Of a DNA stretch of 64,000 nucleotides, positions 34,318-43,485 are shown piece by piece. The position numbers and the translations under genes were made by a program. Numbering within the stretch: position 1 is the stretch's first letter; each line of letters begins with the position of its first letter. The notes below the pieces were generated by a model. The model made no database searches. It worked only from the letters and a program-made list of their open reading frames with translations, and was not told the DNA's origin. Origin of the DNA: an uncultured Olsenella sp. (GTDB lineage: Bacteria > Actinomycetota > Coriobacteriia > Coriobacteriales > Atopobiaceae); assembly GCA_949287905.1 (NCBI GenBank), contig CASEHX010000021.1, forward strand, positions 1 through 64,000, in the 5' to 3' direction.

Positions 34318-37092
34318 ATGGCAGCTGGAACCGCCGTCAAGGCACCCGCCGAGTACCGCTTCACCGTCAACGGCGAGGAGCAGGTCGTTACCACCGACAA
34401 GCCGCTCCTGCGCTACCTGCGCGACGACCTCAAGCTCACCTCCGTCAAGGACGGCTGCTCCGAGGGCGCGTGCGGCACCTGCACCGTGCTCGTGGACGAC
34501 CGCGCCACCAAGGCGTGCGTTCTCACCACGCGCCTGGCCAACGGTCGCGACATCGTTACCGTGGAGGGCCTGCCCCACGAGGAGCAGGAGGCCTTCGTCT
34601 ACGCCTTCGGCGCCGTGGGCGCCGTCCAGTGCGGATTTTGCATCCCCGGCATGGTCATGGCGGGCGCGGCTCTCATCCACAAGGTGCCCGACCCCACCGA
34701 GGACCAGGTCAAGGTAGCCATCCGCGGCAACGTCTGCCGCTGCACCGGCTACAAGAAGATCATCGAGGGCATCCTGCTCGCCGCCGCCATCCTGCGGGGC
34801 GAGAAGAGCATCGACCCCGAGCTCGAGCGCGGCGACGACTACGGCGTGGGCAAGCGCGCCTTCCGCGTTGACGTGCGCCGCAAGGTCCTCGGGTACGGCA
34901 AGTACCCCGACGACATCGACGAGCGCGACTTCCCCGACCTCACCTACGCCAGTGCCGTGCGCTCCAAGTACCCGCGCGCCCGCGTGGTCAAGATCGACGC
35001 CGAGAAGGCCCGCGCCATGCCGGGCGTTCTCGCCGTGCTCACGGCCGCCGACGTGCCCGTGAACGCCGTCGGCCACCTGCTCTACGACTGGGACGTCATG
35101 ACGGCCGAGGGCGACATCACCCACTGCGTGGGCGACGCGATTGCCCTGGTGGTGGCCGAGGACGCCGCCACGCTCGAGAAGGCCAAGAAGGCCGTCAAGG
35201 TGGAGTACGAGGTCCTCGAGCCCGTCCGCTCCATCGAGGAGGCCCGCGCCGAGGGCGCGCCCGTGCTCCACAAGCCCTACCTCGCCTTTGGCAACTGGGT
35301 CACGCCCGAGAACAACATCTGCCAGCAGCGCCACGTGGTCCGCGGCGACGCTGCCGCCGCGCTCGCCGACGCCGCGCACAAGGTGACGCGCACCTTCAAG
35401 ACGCCGTTCACCGAGCACGCCTTCCTCGAGCCCGAGTGCGCCGTCGCCTTCCCGTACAAGGGCGGCGTCAAGGTGTGCTCGTCCGACCAGGGCGCCTATG
35501 ACTCCCGCAAGGAGATCGCCCACATGCTGGGCTGGGACGCCACGCCCGAGAAGGTCGTCGTGGAGACCATGCTCGTGGGTGGCGGCTTTGGCGGCAAGGA
35601 GGACGTCTCCGTGCAGCACCTTGCCGCGCTCGCCGCGCTCGCGGTGAACCGTCCCGTCAAGGTGCGCCTCACGCGCCAGGAGTCCATCAACTTCCACCCC
35701 AAGCGCCACTACATGGAGGGCGCCTTCACCCTCGGCTGTGACGAGGACGGCACCTTCGTGGGCCTGGACTGCGAGATCAACTTCGACACCGGCGCCTACG
35801 CCTCTCTCTGCGGTCCGGTCCTCGAGCGCGCCTGCACGCACTCCGTGGGCCCGTACTGCTACCAGAACACCGACATCCGCGGCTACGGCTGGTACACCAA
35901 CAACCCACCCGCCGGCGCGTTCCGTGGCTTCGGCGTCTGCCAGAGCGAGTTTGCGCTCGAGAGCCTCATCGACCTTCTCGCCGACGAGGTGGGCATCTCC
36001 CCGTGGGAGATCCGCTACCGCAACGCCATCGAGCCGGGCAAGGTCCTGCCCAACGGCCAGATCGCCGACCGCTCCACCGCCCTCAAGGAGACCCTGCTCG
36101 CGGTCAAGGACGTCTACGAGGCGCACCCCGGCCACGCCGGCCTCGCGTGCGCGATGAAGAACGCGGGCGTGGGCGTGGGCCTGCCCGACGCCGGCCGCTG
36201 CAAGATCCGCGTGGAGGACGGACGCGCCGTGGTCTACTCCGCCACCTCCGACATCGGCCAGGGCTGCAACACCGTCTTCCTGCAGGACGTCGCCGAGGCC
36301 ACGGGCCTGCCGCTCGCAAACATCGTGAACGGCGAGTGCTCCACCGAGAACGCGCCCGATTCCGGCACCACCTCGGGATCGCGTCAGACCCTCATCACTG
36401 GCGAGGCCGTGCGCGGCGCGGCGTTCCTGCTGCGCGACGCCATGCTCGCGGTGGAGGAGGGAACCGAGACCGGCACCGAGCCCGTGGTCGCCCACGGTGA
36501 CGGCTTCACGGTCGAGTACGCCGACGGCACGCCCTACGTGGGCCCGGGCGCCGGCTACCACGCGGCCGACCCGGTGGCAGCGCTGGCCAAGCTCGAGGGC
36601 CGCGAGTTCTCCTACGAGTACCTCGAGAAGACCGACAAGCTCGGCGCGGACGTGCCCAACCCCAAGAGCCACGTGGCCTACGGCTACGCCACGCACGTCG
36701 TGATCCTGGACGACGACGGCCGCGTGACCGAGGTCCACGCCGCGCACGACTCCGGCAAGGTGGTGAACCCCATCGCCATCCAGGGCCAGATCGAGGGCGG
36801 CGTGCTCATGGGCATGGGCTACGCGCTCACCGAGCGCTTCGACCTGGAGGACTGCGTCCCGCAGGTGAAGTTTGGCACGCTGGGCCTCTTCCGCGCTCCG
36901 GACATCCCCTACATCAACGCCATCTACGTCGAGAAGGACGAGCTGCTGGACGTGGGCTACGGCGCCAAGGGCATCGGCGAGATCGCCACGATCCCCACCG
37001 CGCCCGCGGTCCAGAACGCCTACCGCGCCCTCACCGGCGAGCTCCAGACCGAGCTCCCGCTGCGCCACACGTACTACTCGCGCGAGAAGTAG
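34318..37092 (+). CDS. Selenium-dependent xanthine dehydrogenase (fused subunits)
   Basis: 924 residues. The N-terminus is a [2Fe-2S] domain (DGCSEGACGTCTV, QCGFCIPGM, CRCTGYKK); from about residue 190 the molybdopterin hydroxylase domain follows (VGGGFGGKED, PPAGAFRGFG, GYGAKGIGEIATIP). The fused layout and neighbours ssnA/ygfK match selenium-dependent purine hydroxylases, which carry a labile selenium ligand rather than selenocysteine. It oxidises xanthine or another purine. No yqeB/yqeC maturation genes are in this window. A terminator follows. Confidence 0.92.
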   Translation: MAAGTAVKAPAEYRFTVNGEEQVVTTDKPLLRYLRDDLKLTSVKDGCSEGACGTCTVLVDDRATKACVLTTRLANGRDIVTVEGLPHEEQEAFVYAFGAVGAVQCGFCIPGMVMAGAALIHKVPDPTEDQVKVAIRGNVCRCTGYKKIIEGILLAAAILRGEKSIDPELERGDDYGVGKRAFRVDVRRKVLGYGKYPDDIDERDFPDLTYASAVRSKYPRARVVKIDAEKARAMPGVLAVLTAADVPVNAVGHLLYDWDVMTAEGDITHCVGDAIALVVAEDAATLEKAKKAVKVEYEVLEPVRSIEEARAEGAPVLHKPYLAFGNWVTPENNICQQRHVVRGDAAAALADAAHKVTRTFKTPFTEHAFLEPECAVAFPYKGGVKVCSSDQGAYDSRKEIAHMLGWDATPEKVVVETMLVGGGFGGKEDVSVQHLAALAALAVNRPVKVRLTRQESINFHPKRHYMEGAFTLGCDEDGTFVGLDCEINFDTGAYASLCGPVLERACTHSVGPYCYQNTDIRGYGWYTNNPPAGAFRGFGVCQSEFALESLIDLLADEVGISPWEIRYRNAIEPGKVLPNGQIADRSTALKETLLAVKDVYEAHPGHAGLACAMKNAGVGVGLPDAGRCKIRVEDGRAVVYSATSDIGQGCNTVFLQDVAEATGLPLANIVNGECSTENAPDSGTTSGSRQTLITGEAVRGAAFLLRDAMLAVEEGTETGTEPVVAHGDGFTVEYADGTPYVGPGAGYHAADPVAALAKLEGREFSYEYLEKTDKLGADVPNPKSHVAYGYATHVVILDDDGRVTEVHAAHDSGKVVNPIAIQGQIEGGVLMGMGYALTERFDLEDCVPQVKFGTLGLFRAPDIPYINAIYVEKDELLDVGYGAKGIGEIATIPTAPAVQNAYRALTGELQTELPLRHTYYSREK

Positions 37093-37120
37093 CTCCGCTT
37101 CCTCGCACATCCCTTGCAGA

Positions 37121-37160
37121 GGGCCCGCCGGTTTGCCATGCCCGGCGGGCCCTCGTTTTT
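37121..37160 (+). terminator. Intrinsic terminator after xanthine dehydrogenase
   Basis: GGGCCCGCCGG/CCGGCGGGCCC stem followed by TCGTTTTT, 29 bp after the stop. The remaining spacer to 37556 holds two inverted repeats and no gene. Confidence 0.88.
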
Positions 37161-37241
37161 CTCGCTCAACGTTTGCCCGGCCGACCGCCCGGCGGCCCGG
37201 TCGTCCGGTCGCCCAGCCGCTTGCCCGCCTGGCCCCCCGGC

Positions 37242-37313
37242 CATCCATCGCGTCAAAACGGACAAAAAGGCCGAGAAAACCGCCCGATTCTGTCCGTTCT
37301 AACGCGATGGATG
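37242..37313. repeat. Long-armed inverted repeat
   Basis: CATCCATCGCGT-caa-AACGGACA pairs with TGTCCGTT-cta-ACGCGATGGATG; a 12-bp plus 8-bp stem encloses about 26 bp containing GCCGAGAAAAC. Confidence 0.7.
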
Positions 37314-37418
37314 CCAAGCGCCCCGTTTTTCTCGCTGTTCGGCGTGCCTGGGGCATGCGCCCAGCCCCCGCGCGCCCGCGCCGCTCTGCGCCCGGCACCC
37401 AGCCCCCGCGTGCCCGCC

Positions 37419-37492
37419 GCTCGTGCAAAAGTCAGGAGTTCCGCGGACACCAACTGCGAAAACGCCTCAGAACCCCTGACTTTTGCACGAGC
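37419..37492. repeat. Long-armed inverted repeat
   Basis: GCTCGTGCAAAAGTCAGG pairs with CCTGACTTTTGCACGAGC, extended by GTTC/GAAC past a single mismatch, around about 30 bp. Its right arm lies about 65 bp before the acetyltransferase start. Confidence 0.75.
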
Positions 37493-37556
37493 GTGTTGTC
37501 GGCTGACCAGAAAGATACAATTGCAGTCCAATCAGACGCGAGCGAAAGGTCCGTGA

Positions 37557-38030
37557 ATGGCCGAGAAGAACCTCGAGGGCTGCGAGATCATTGACTTTGA
37601 TCTTGCGGAGTCTGTTGACCCCGCGGTGGTCGACCGGATTGCTGCCTGTCCGTGGGATGCCGGCGCTCATCTTGCTTCCGAGCTGCGGGACGGCGGGCAC
37701 TTCTCGGCGGGTGACCGCCTTGTCGTTGCGCTCGTGGACGGCGAGGTCCAGGCGTTTGCGACGCTTGCCGCAGCGGGCGCGATTCCCGGTGACGCTCGCG
37801 GCCCATGGGTCGGCTTCGTGTACTGCTGGCCGGAGGCGCGCGGTCACGGTCTCGCCAAGGCCGTCGTGAGCCGCTCCTGCGAGCTGGCACACGAGGCGGA
37901 GAATGAGAGCGTGTTCGTCGCCTCTGCTCGCGACAGCCTCGGTCTCTATCTCGTCTGCGGCTTCGAGGAGCGCGAGACCGCGCAGACCCCTTGGGGCGAG
38001 GAGATCGTGGTCTGCGAGCGGACGCTTTAG
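37557..38030 (+). CDS. GNAT family N-acetyltransferase
   Basis: 157 residues with the GNAT acetyl-CoA region (VGFVYCWPEARGHGLAKAVVSRSCELA, where the R-G-H-G-L loop is the pyrophosphate-binding turn) and a late FVASARDSLGLYLVCGFEE. Substrate unknown. ATG at 37557 after a weak GAAAGG; the N-terminus MAEKN is encoded by the recurring motif GCCGAGAAGAAC. Confidence 0.82.
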   Translation: MAEKNLEGCEIIDFDLAESVDPAVVDRIAACPWDAGAHLASELRDGGHFSAGDRLVVALVDGEVQAFATLAAAGAIPGDARGPWVGFVYCWPEARGHGLAKAVVSRSCELAHEAENESVFVASARDSLGLYLVCGFEERETAQTPWGEEIVVCERTL

Positions 38031-38064
38031 GTTGCGTCCGTTTGCGACTTTACCGCCAAATCTC

Positions 38065-38148
38065 TACCGCCAGTGGCGGTAAAACGCTTATCGGTGCTTG
38101 GAGGCCAAGATTATTCTGCCGAGAATAATTCCGCGGAGAATAATCTTG
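38065..38148. repeat. Two inverted repeats before the AGCS symporter
   Basis: TACCGCC-AGT-GGCGGTA (38065-38081), then CAAGATTATTCT...AGAATAATCTTG (38106-38148) with a third direct GAGAATAATT inside. The first could terminate the acetyltransferase transcript; no T-run follows. Confidence 0.6.
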
Positions 38149-38280
38149 CGGCCGAGAAGAACGCGTCGCTTCTAGCGCAGCCCATCTGTCAACGCTCCCG
38201 TCACGCTACGGAAACACGCATAGTGCAAAGTTAACCTCTGCATAGCTGAAACTGCCCGCGCGCCAAACGAGAGGCCCTTC

Positions 38281-39714
38281 ATGTTCGACTTCTTCATGTC
38301 CGCCATCACCGCCCTGAACGACAACGTGCTGTGGGGCGTCCCCATGGTCGTGCTGATGCTGGGGACCGGCCTGTTTTTGCTCTTCGTCACCCGCGGCGTC
38401 GTGTTCTCGCGCTTCAACGTGGTGATGCGCTACACCACCAAGACGCTCTTCCAGCGCGCCGACCCGCGCGCGGCGGGGGAGGGCACCATCTCGCCCTTCC
38501 AGGCGGTGTGCACCGCGCTCGCGGCGACGCTCGGAACCGGCAACATCGTGGGCGTGGCGCTCGCCGTGGCCACGGGCGGCCCGGGCTCGATTTTCTGGCT
38601 GTGGCTCTCCGCGCTGGCAGGCATGGTCATCAAGTTCTGCGAGGTCACGCTCTCGGTGGCCTACCGCACGCGCAACGAGCGCGGCGAGATCGTGGGCGGT
38701 CCCATGTACTACATCTCCCGCGGCCTGGGAAAGACCTGGCTTGCGATGCTGTTCGCCGCCTTCGGCTTCCTCGCGTCCTTCGGCATCGGCGCGAGCGTGC
38801 AGGCCAACTCGCTCGCCGGCAGCGTGAACGCCACCTTCGGCGTGCCGCTGCCCGTCATCGGTGCCTTCGTGGCGCTGCTCGCGGGACTGGTCCTCATCGG
38901 CGGCATCACCCGCATCGCTCAGATCACCGAGAAGCTCGTGCCCTTCGCGGCCATCTTCTACCTGCTCGGTGCCGCCGCTGTGCTCGTGGTCAACGCCGGT
39001 GAGATCCCCGCTGCGATCGCCCAGATCTTCCGCGACGCCTTCACCGGCACGGCCGCCACGGGCGGCTTCCTGGGTGCCACGGTCATGTACGCGTGCCGCG
39101 TGGGCATGTCCCGCGGCGTGTTCACACACGAGGCGGGCATGGGCTCTGCGCCCATCGCGCACGCCTCCGCCGACACCGACCACCCCGCCCGCCAGGGTCT
39201 GTGGGGCACCTTCGAGGTGTTCTTCGACACCATCGTCATGTGCACGATCACGGGCCTCGTGATCATCACCTCTGGGCTGTGGCACGCCGACCCCATGATG
39301 TCCGAGGGCGCCATGAGCTCGGCGGCCTTTGGGCAGAGCATCCCCGGCGGCCAGTACATCGTGACCGTGGGCCTCATGCTCTTCGCGTTTGCCACGCTGA
39401 TCGCGTGGTACTACTACGGTGAGAAGTGCGTCGAGTACCTCTTCCGCAAGAGCCGCGCCCAGCGCGTGGCGGTTCGCGTCTACCAGGTTGCCTACGTCGC
39501 CATGGTGTTCGCGGGCTGCGTGACCAACCTCGACGTGGTCTGGGAGTTCGCCGACTGCTTCAACGGCCTCATGGCGATCCCGAACCTCATCGCGCTGATC
39601 GCGCTCTCGCCCGTGATTCGCCGGCTCGCGGCGGACTTCTTCCGCGACCCCGACCGCCGTCGTCCGCGCGATGCGGACTACAGCGGGATGCTGGTGTTTA
39701 GGGACGAGCGCTAG
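38281..39714 (+). CDS. AGCS family sodium:alanine/glycine symporter
   Basis: 477 residues, polytopic. CTALAATLGTGNIVGVALAV, GGPMYYISRG and GMGSAPIAHASADTDHPARQG are AGCS signatures. It imports alanine or glycine with Na+. ATG at 38281 with AGAGG just upstream. It is the last gene before base composition drops at about 39.72 kb. Confidence 0.93.
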   Translation: MFDFFMSAITALNDNVLWGVPMVVLMLGTGLFLLFVTRGVVFSRFNVVMRYTTKTLFQRADPRAAGEGTISPFQAVCTALAATLGTGNIVGVALAVATGGPGSIFWLWLSALAGMVIKFCEVTLSVAYRTRNERGEIVGGPMYYISRGLGKTWLAMLFAAFGFLASFGIGASVQANSLAGSVNATFGVPLPVIGAFVALLAGLVLIGGITRIAQITEKLVPFAAIFYLLGAAAVLVVNAGEIPAAIAQIFRDAFTGTAATGGFLGATVMYACRVGMSRGVFTHEAGMGSAPIAHASADTDHPARQGLWGTFEVFFDTIVMCTITGLVIITSGLWHADPMMSEGAMSSAAFGQSIPGGQYIVTVGLMLFAFATLIAWYYYGEKCVEYLFRKSRAQRVAVRVYQVAYVAMVFAGCVTNLDVVWEFADCFNGLMAIPNLIALIALSPVIRRLAADFFRDPDRRRPRDADYSGMLVFRDER

Positions 39715-39894
39715 CTCGTTGGGCCATCAGCGCTTTCGATTGTTGCTCATTGTTAAGTCTTCCGTTGAAGGCGTTTGTGTCCGGCGTTAACTGTATCGAG
39801 AGGTTAAGGTGCCAAACTTCCTCAGTTTTTCGTCGGGGGTGCCATGCCCGGGACAACACCTCTTCTCTTCTCGGGTCCCACCACGGAAGACGAG

Positions 39895-39923
39895 TTGACA
39901 ACTTCAGTTTTTAAACCTAAAAT
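39895..39923 (+). promoter_or_regulatory. Strong sigma-70-type promoter of the low-GC module
   Basis: TTGACA (39895-39900) and TAAAAT (39918-39923) are separated by exactly 17 bp, 41 bp before the first start codon of the island. The rest of the 39715-39963 spacer shows no gene. Confidence 0.85.
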
Positions 39924-39945
39924 GAGGTAGCGAAAATGAACCATC

Positions 39946-39960
39946 TTCACCGGAGGTGAA
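39946..39960 (+). promoter_or_regulatory. Ribosome binding site inside a palindrome
   Basis: TTCACC-GGA-GGTGAA contains the complete SD GGAGGTGA, 4-12 bp before the ATG at 39964. The 6-bp stem could hide the SD in mRNA or be a protein-binding dyad. Confidence 0.6.
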
Positions 39961-39963
39961 ATT

Positions 39964-40599
39964 ATGGTGGACGTCAGCCCGGCCGAACGTGTTGCCAATT
40001 CTGATTTCGAGAGTGCGGATTCTAGGTTGTCCGTTCTCTTGCCTGGTCTTACCTCCTCTATTCTGATTGAGGCGGTGGTTGCTGCTTACGAAAGCACAGT
40101 CAATTCTGATAATGGGTTTGGTGCTACAAATTGTCACGGCTCCCTTTTCTATCAATTTGGAACGATGGAGTTGCGTGAGCGCCTATCCGAGCTTGGTTGG
40201 AGCATGGACGACCCTCATAATGTTGCTAGAGCTATCTCCCCGGACGGCTCTCTTGCAATTGTCTTTGCGAGAGGCAATTCTTCAACGGGAATTATGGGCT
40301 CAGGTCCCGTCATTAGCGAAAAGGGAAGAGGGTCCCGCAGCGCTTTCGGCCAAATGATAATCCCTGGGCTTGAGCCTAAACTTGAATCCGGAAACGTGTG
40401 GTATCTCGTCGGATACTATGATGCCGTGGAACAGGAGATTAGATCGGAGCTTTCTCTCCCTCGCTTCATTGACGGGTCAAATACAATTTATTGGCTCGAT
40501 CGTATTATCCTTCCCACGCACTCGCTGTCCCTTGACCGCATCAGGGTTCCTCTGGAGGAGCCCTCTCCTGTTCTCCAGGTTACTAGGAAGGCAGTTTGA
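39964..40599 (+). CDS. Hypothetical protein, low-GC, paired with XRE-ImmA/IrrE gene
   Basis: 211 residues, not recognised. It looks like a soluble, globular protein without membrane segments or an obvious catalytic motif; notable stretches are LFYQFGTMELRERLSELGW and VWYLVGYYDAVEQEIRSEL. GC content is clearly lower than that of the surrounding chromosome. Strong promoter and SD upstream. Its stop lies close to or overlaps the next gene, so the pair is probably a module; a toxin or defence effector role is possible but unproven. Confidence 0.7.
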   Translation: MVDVSPAERVANSDFESADSRLSVLLPGLTSSILIEAVVAAYESTVNSDNGFGATNCHGSLFYQFGTMELRERLSELGWSMDDPHNVARAISPDGSLAIVFARGNSSTGIMGSGPVISEKGRGSRSAFGQMIIPGLEPKLESGNVWYLVGYYDAVEQEIRSELSLPRFIDGSNTIYWLDRIILPTHSLSLDRIRVPLEEPSPVLQVTRKAV

Positions 40600-40661
40600 G
40601 AGTAGCTAGGCTGAGCCCAACTACCTCCACTTCGGAAATGAAAAAATCACTGAGGAACGAG

Positions 40662-41765
40662 ATGGCCATGACTGGATCAAGGCTTACTATTGCCCGGAAA
40701 TTGAGAGGAATGACTAAGAAGAAGCTCGCTGAGGAGGTTTCTATAAGCCCTCGGGCGATTACTGATTTCGAAAGTGGAGGATCAAGCCCAAGTCCGATGA
40801 CGCTTCAGAAACTGGCTCGCGTACTTAATTTTCCCGAGTCTTTTTTCTTTGGGGATGAGCTCGAGGTCCCAAGTTGTGAGGGAATTGCTTTTCGCGCAAG
40901 AAGCAAGATGACGCGTGGGCAAAGAGACGTTGCGGAGGCTTCTGTCGCACTAGGAATGACTATATCTAAATGGATGGATAAGACGTTTTGTCTGCCAGAA
41001 GTTGATATTCCAGATTTAGCTGGACTTGATCCTGAGCTGGCGAGTGATGTGCTTCGAAGAGAGTGGCGACTTGGGGAGGGGCCTATTGCAGACGTTGTAG
41101 CCCTTATGGAAAGCCATGGAGTTCGCGTCTTTTCGGTCACAGAGACCTCCGATGAGATTGATGCTTTCTCGCTTTGGGATGGGGAACAAGTTAGACCATT
41201 TGTATTCCTTACAACCGCCAAGTCCGGCGAAAGAAGAAGGATGGATGCCGCTCATGAACTGGGGCATCTGGTGCTGCATCGAAAAGAGGAGATTGGAGGA
41301 AAAGGATCTAGAGAAATTGAGCGTCAGGCAAATTGTTTTGCGTCTGCTTTCCTAATGCCGCGACGAGGATTTGTTTCCTCGACGCCGCGTGGAGTTACGC
41401 TAAAGCAAGCAGTTCATCTGAAGCAGAAATGGAAAGTTTCACTTGCGGCTTTCGTTTATCGGGCGCATGAAGTCGGTCTACTTACTGATTGGCAATACCA
41501 CAATCAGTTTCGTCAAATTGGCTCGTTAGGCTTGAGGAAAAAAGAGCCCTACGGAATAGAGTCTGAAGTATCTCAGATTGATCGTCAGGTTCTTGAACTA
41601 TCTAAAAAAAGCAATAATAATGAGAGCATATCAGAAATAAGCAGTGAGACCGGAATACCAATGCCGGTTGCTCTTTCGCTCATGTTTGGCGCTCCAGGAG
41701 TTGTTGTGCCGGGGGGAGGGACCTCGGTTAACAATAGTGGAGATAGGAATCTAACAATGGTCTGA
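40662..41765 (+). CDS. XRE family regulator with ImmA/IrrE-type metallopeptidase domain
   Basis: 367 residues. N-terminal HTH_XRE (about 5-60: LTIARKLRGMTKKKLAEEVSIS) followed by a COG2856/DUF955 domain with the zinc motif HELGHLVLHR (His about residue 198) and a downstream Glu in REIERQANCFASAFLMP. ImmA-like proteases cleave repressors in phage and ICE; fused XRE-COG2856 proteins often accompany toxins. Start 40662 (or 40668) is chosen for the nearby GAGGA; earlier ATG 40638 and TTG 40596 are possible. Low GC, horizontally acquired. Confidence 0.85.
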   Translation: MAMTGSRLTIARKLRGMTKKKLAEEVSISPRAITDFESGGSSPSPMTLQKLARVLNFPESFFFGDELEVPSCEGIAFRARSKMTRGQRDVAEASVALGMTISKWMDKTFCLPEVDIPDLAGLDPELASDVLRREWRLGEGPIADVVALMESHGVRVFSVTETSDEIDAFSLWDGEQVRPFVFLTTAKSGERRRMDAAHELGHLVLHRKEEIGGKGSREIERQANCFASAFLMPRRGFVSSTPRGVTLKQAVHLKQKWKVSLAAFVYRAHEVGLLTDWQYHNQFRQIGSLGLRKKEPYGIESEVSQIDRQVLELSKKSNNNESISEISSETGIPMPVALSLMFGAPGVVVPGGGTSVNNSGDRNLTMV

Positions 41766-41830
41766 TTTCTGCCAGTAGTTCTACGAATCAACTTTAGCGC
41801 TTATGACTATTCCGGATTGGATGTGCGTCA

Positions 41831-43483
41831 ATGCCGACTCTCAACTGGATGGGCAAGGAGAAGGTGGTTAACCACCACCGCGACGTCCCGTATCGCGTTC
41901 TCGAGCGCGTTCCCGAGAAGGGCGTGCTCGACAGCCATGGCTCGGACTGCGGGAACATTGTCATCCATGGCGACAACCTGGAGGCGCTGAAGGCGCTGCT
42001 GCCAGAGTACGAGGGCAGGGTCGACTGCGTCTATATCGATCCGCCCTACAACACCGGCGAGGAGAAGTGGGTCTACAACGACAATGTGAACGACCCCCGC
42101 ATCCAACGATGGATCGGCGAAGTGGTCGGTAAGGAGGGCGAGGACTTCACCCGGCACGACAAGTGGCTGTGCATGATGTATCCACGCCTTCGCCTCCTCA
42201 GAGAGCTTCTCTCAAATGAGGGTTTCATTGCCGTTTCGATTAACGATGTCGAGGTGGCAGCGCTCGGTATGCTTCTTGACGAGGTTTTCGGAACAGGCAA
42301 CCGACTCGCTTGTGCGCCATGGCGAGCTGAGAAGAGTGGCGGCAAGGAGAAGACTGCGCTCAGGACCGGTCACGAATATATCTACTTCTATCGCAAGACG
42401 GCTGATTGTCGAATTACTTTAGAAGAATCCTCTACCGGAAAGCTCAATCTCAAAGATAGGTTCGGAAGATATAAAAAGGGTCGTGAGCTTCGAAAATGGG
42501 GCGCTACTTCTGATCGTTCGGATAGGCCAAACGGCTGGTTTGGCATAACCGCCCCCGATGGCACTGTGGCTCTCCCGTATAAGAACGACGGAACCGAGGG
42601 CTACTGGCGCTGGACTCAGAAGAAAGCAGAGATGCAAGAGATCCTTGCTGACCCGGAGAAGGCTCATTGGGAGATGGCGCCATACGATCCAGGCGTGACC
42701 GTTAATGGCAAGACTGAGCGCTGGGTGCCCTATGAGAAAATCCGCGATGAGAAGAAGGTCTTTGGTTGGAATACCTGGCTCGACGGCTATGGCACCAACT
42801 CCGACGCGACCGCGGAGCTCAAATCTCTGTTCGGCTCGAAGGTCTTCGACACTCCAAAACCAATTAGTCTCGTCAAGTGGATCGTATCTCTTGCCTACGA
42901 TGACGACGCCATTGTCCTCGACTCGTTTGCCGGATCTGGTACGACAGCTCACGCCGTTCTCGCTCAGAACGCCGAGGACGACGGACGGCGCCACTTCATC
43001 CTTGTCGAGATGATGGACTATGCGGACGATATAACCGCCGAGCGCATCCGACGCGCCATATCCGGCTACGACAACCTCGCCCCAAAGAAGGCGAAGAACG
43101 CCCCCGACCGTTTTGACGCACTCGGGGGTGGGTTCGCGTATTGCGAGCTTGGACCAACCCTGTTCCAGGGGGATGGCACTCTAAGCCCTCAAGCCAGTAG
43201 GGAGGACGTCAAGCGCTACGTCTGGTACACGGAAACGAAAGCTCCCTATGTTGACCGGTCGACTGAAAGTCCCTATCTACTAGGCGAGGTCGGCGATAGC
43301 TGCTACTACATAGCCTATGAGCCAGACGCCGAGACAGTGCTTTCCTACGATCTTCTCAGCGAGCTGCCGGCGCGCGGAGCCACCACTGTGGTGTACGCCG
43401 ATCGCTGCGTCCTCGACGATAAAGTTCTCGAGCACCTCGGGGTGCGCTTCAAGCAGATACCTCGTCAGATTGCGAGGGTATAG
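41831..43483 (+). CDS. mod: Type III restriction-modification DNA methyltransferase (Mod)
   Basis: 550 residues, beta-class adenine methyltransferase. The catalytic DPPYNTG (about residues 73-79) precedes the SAM motif DSFAGSGTTAHAV (about 366-372), with the target-recognition region between them (about 160-330). It methylates one strand of an asymmetric site and gives specificity to Res. The middle part has lower GC than the ends, suggesting the recognition domain was exchanged. The start has no strong SD; ATG 41849 is an alternative. Confidence 0.9.
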   Translation: MPTLNWMGKEKVVNHHRDVPYRVLERVPEKGVLDSHGSDCGNIVIHGDNLEALKALLPEYEGRVDCVYIDPPYNTGEEKWVYNDNVNDPRIQRWIGEVVGKEGEDFTRHDKWLCMMYPRLRLLRELLSNEGFIAVSINDVEVAALGMLLDEVFGTGNRLACAPWRAEKSGGKEKTALRTGHEYIYFYRKTADCRITLEESSTGKLNLKDRFGRYKKGRELRKWGATSDRSDRPNGWFGITAPDGTVALPYKNDGTEGYWRWTQKKAEMQEILADPEKAHWEMAPYDPGVTVNGKTERWVPYEKIRDEKKVFGWNTWLDGYGTNSDATAELKSLFGSKVFDTPKPISLVKWIVSLAYDDDAIVLDSFAGSGTTAHAVLAQNAEDDGRRHFILVEMMDYADDITAERIRRAISGYDNLAPKKAKNAPDRFDALGGGFAYCELGPTLFQGDGTLSPQASREDVKRYVWYTETKAPYVDRSTESPYLLGEVGDSCYYIAYEPDAETVLSYDLLSELPARGATTVVYADRCVLDDKVLEHLGVRFKQIPRQIARV

Positions 43484-43485
43484 CA

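Noticed and set aside
34288..37428. Minus-strand ORF of 1046 codons opposite xanthine dehydrogenase
   Set aside because: Pure antisense of a clearly identified enzyme with strong codon bias; open because of high GC.
39715..39963. Attachment site at the low-GC boundary
   Set aside because: No tRNA 3' end, integrase or convincing direct repeat pair bounding 39.7-49.2 kb could be found by eye.
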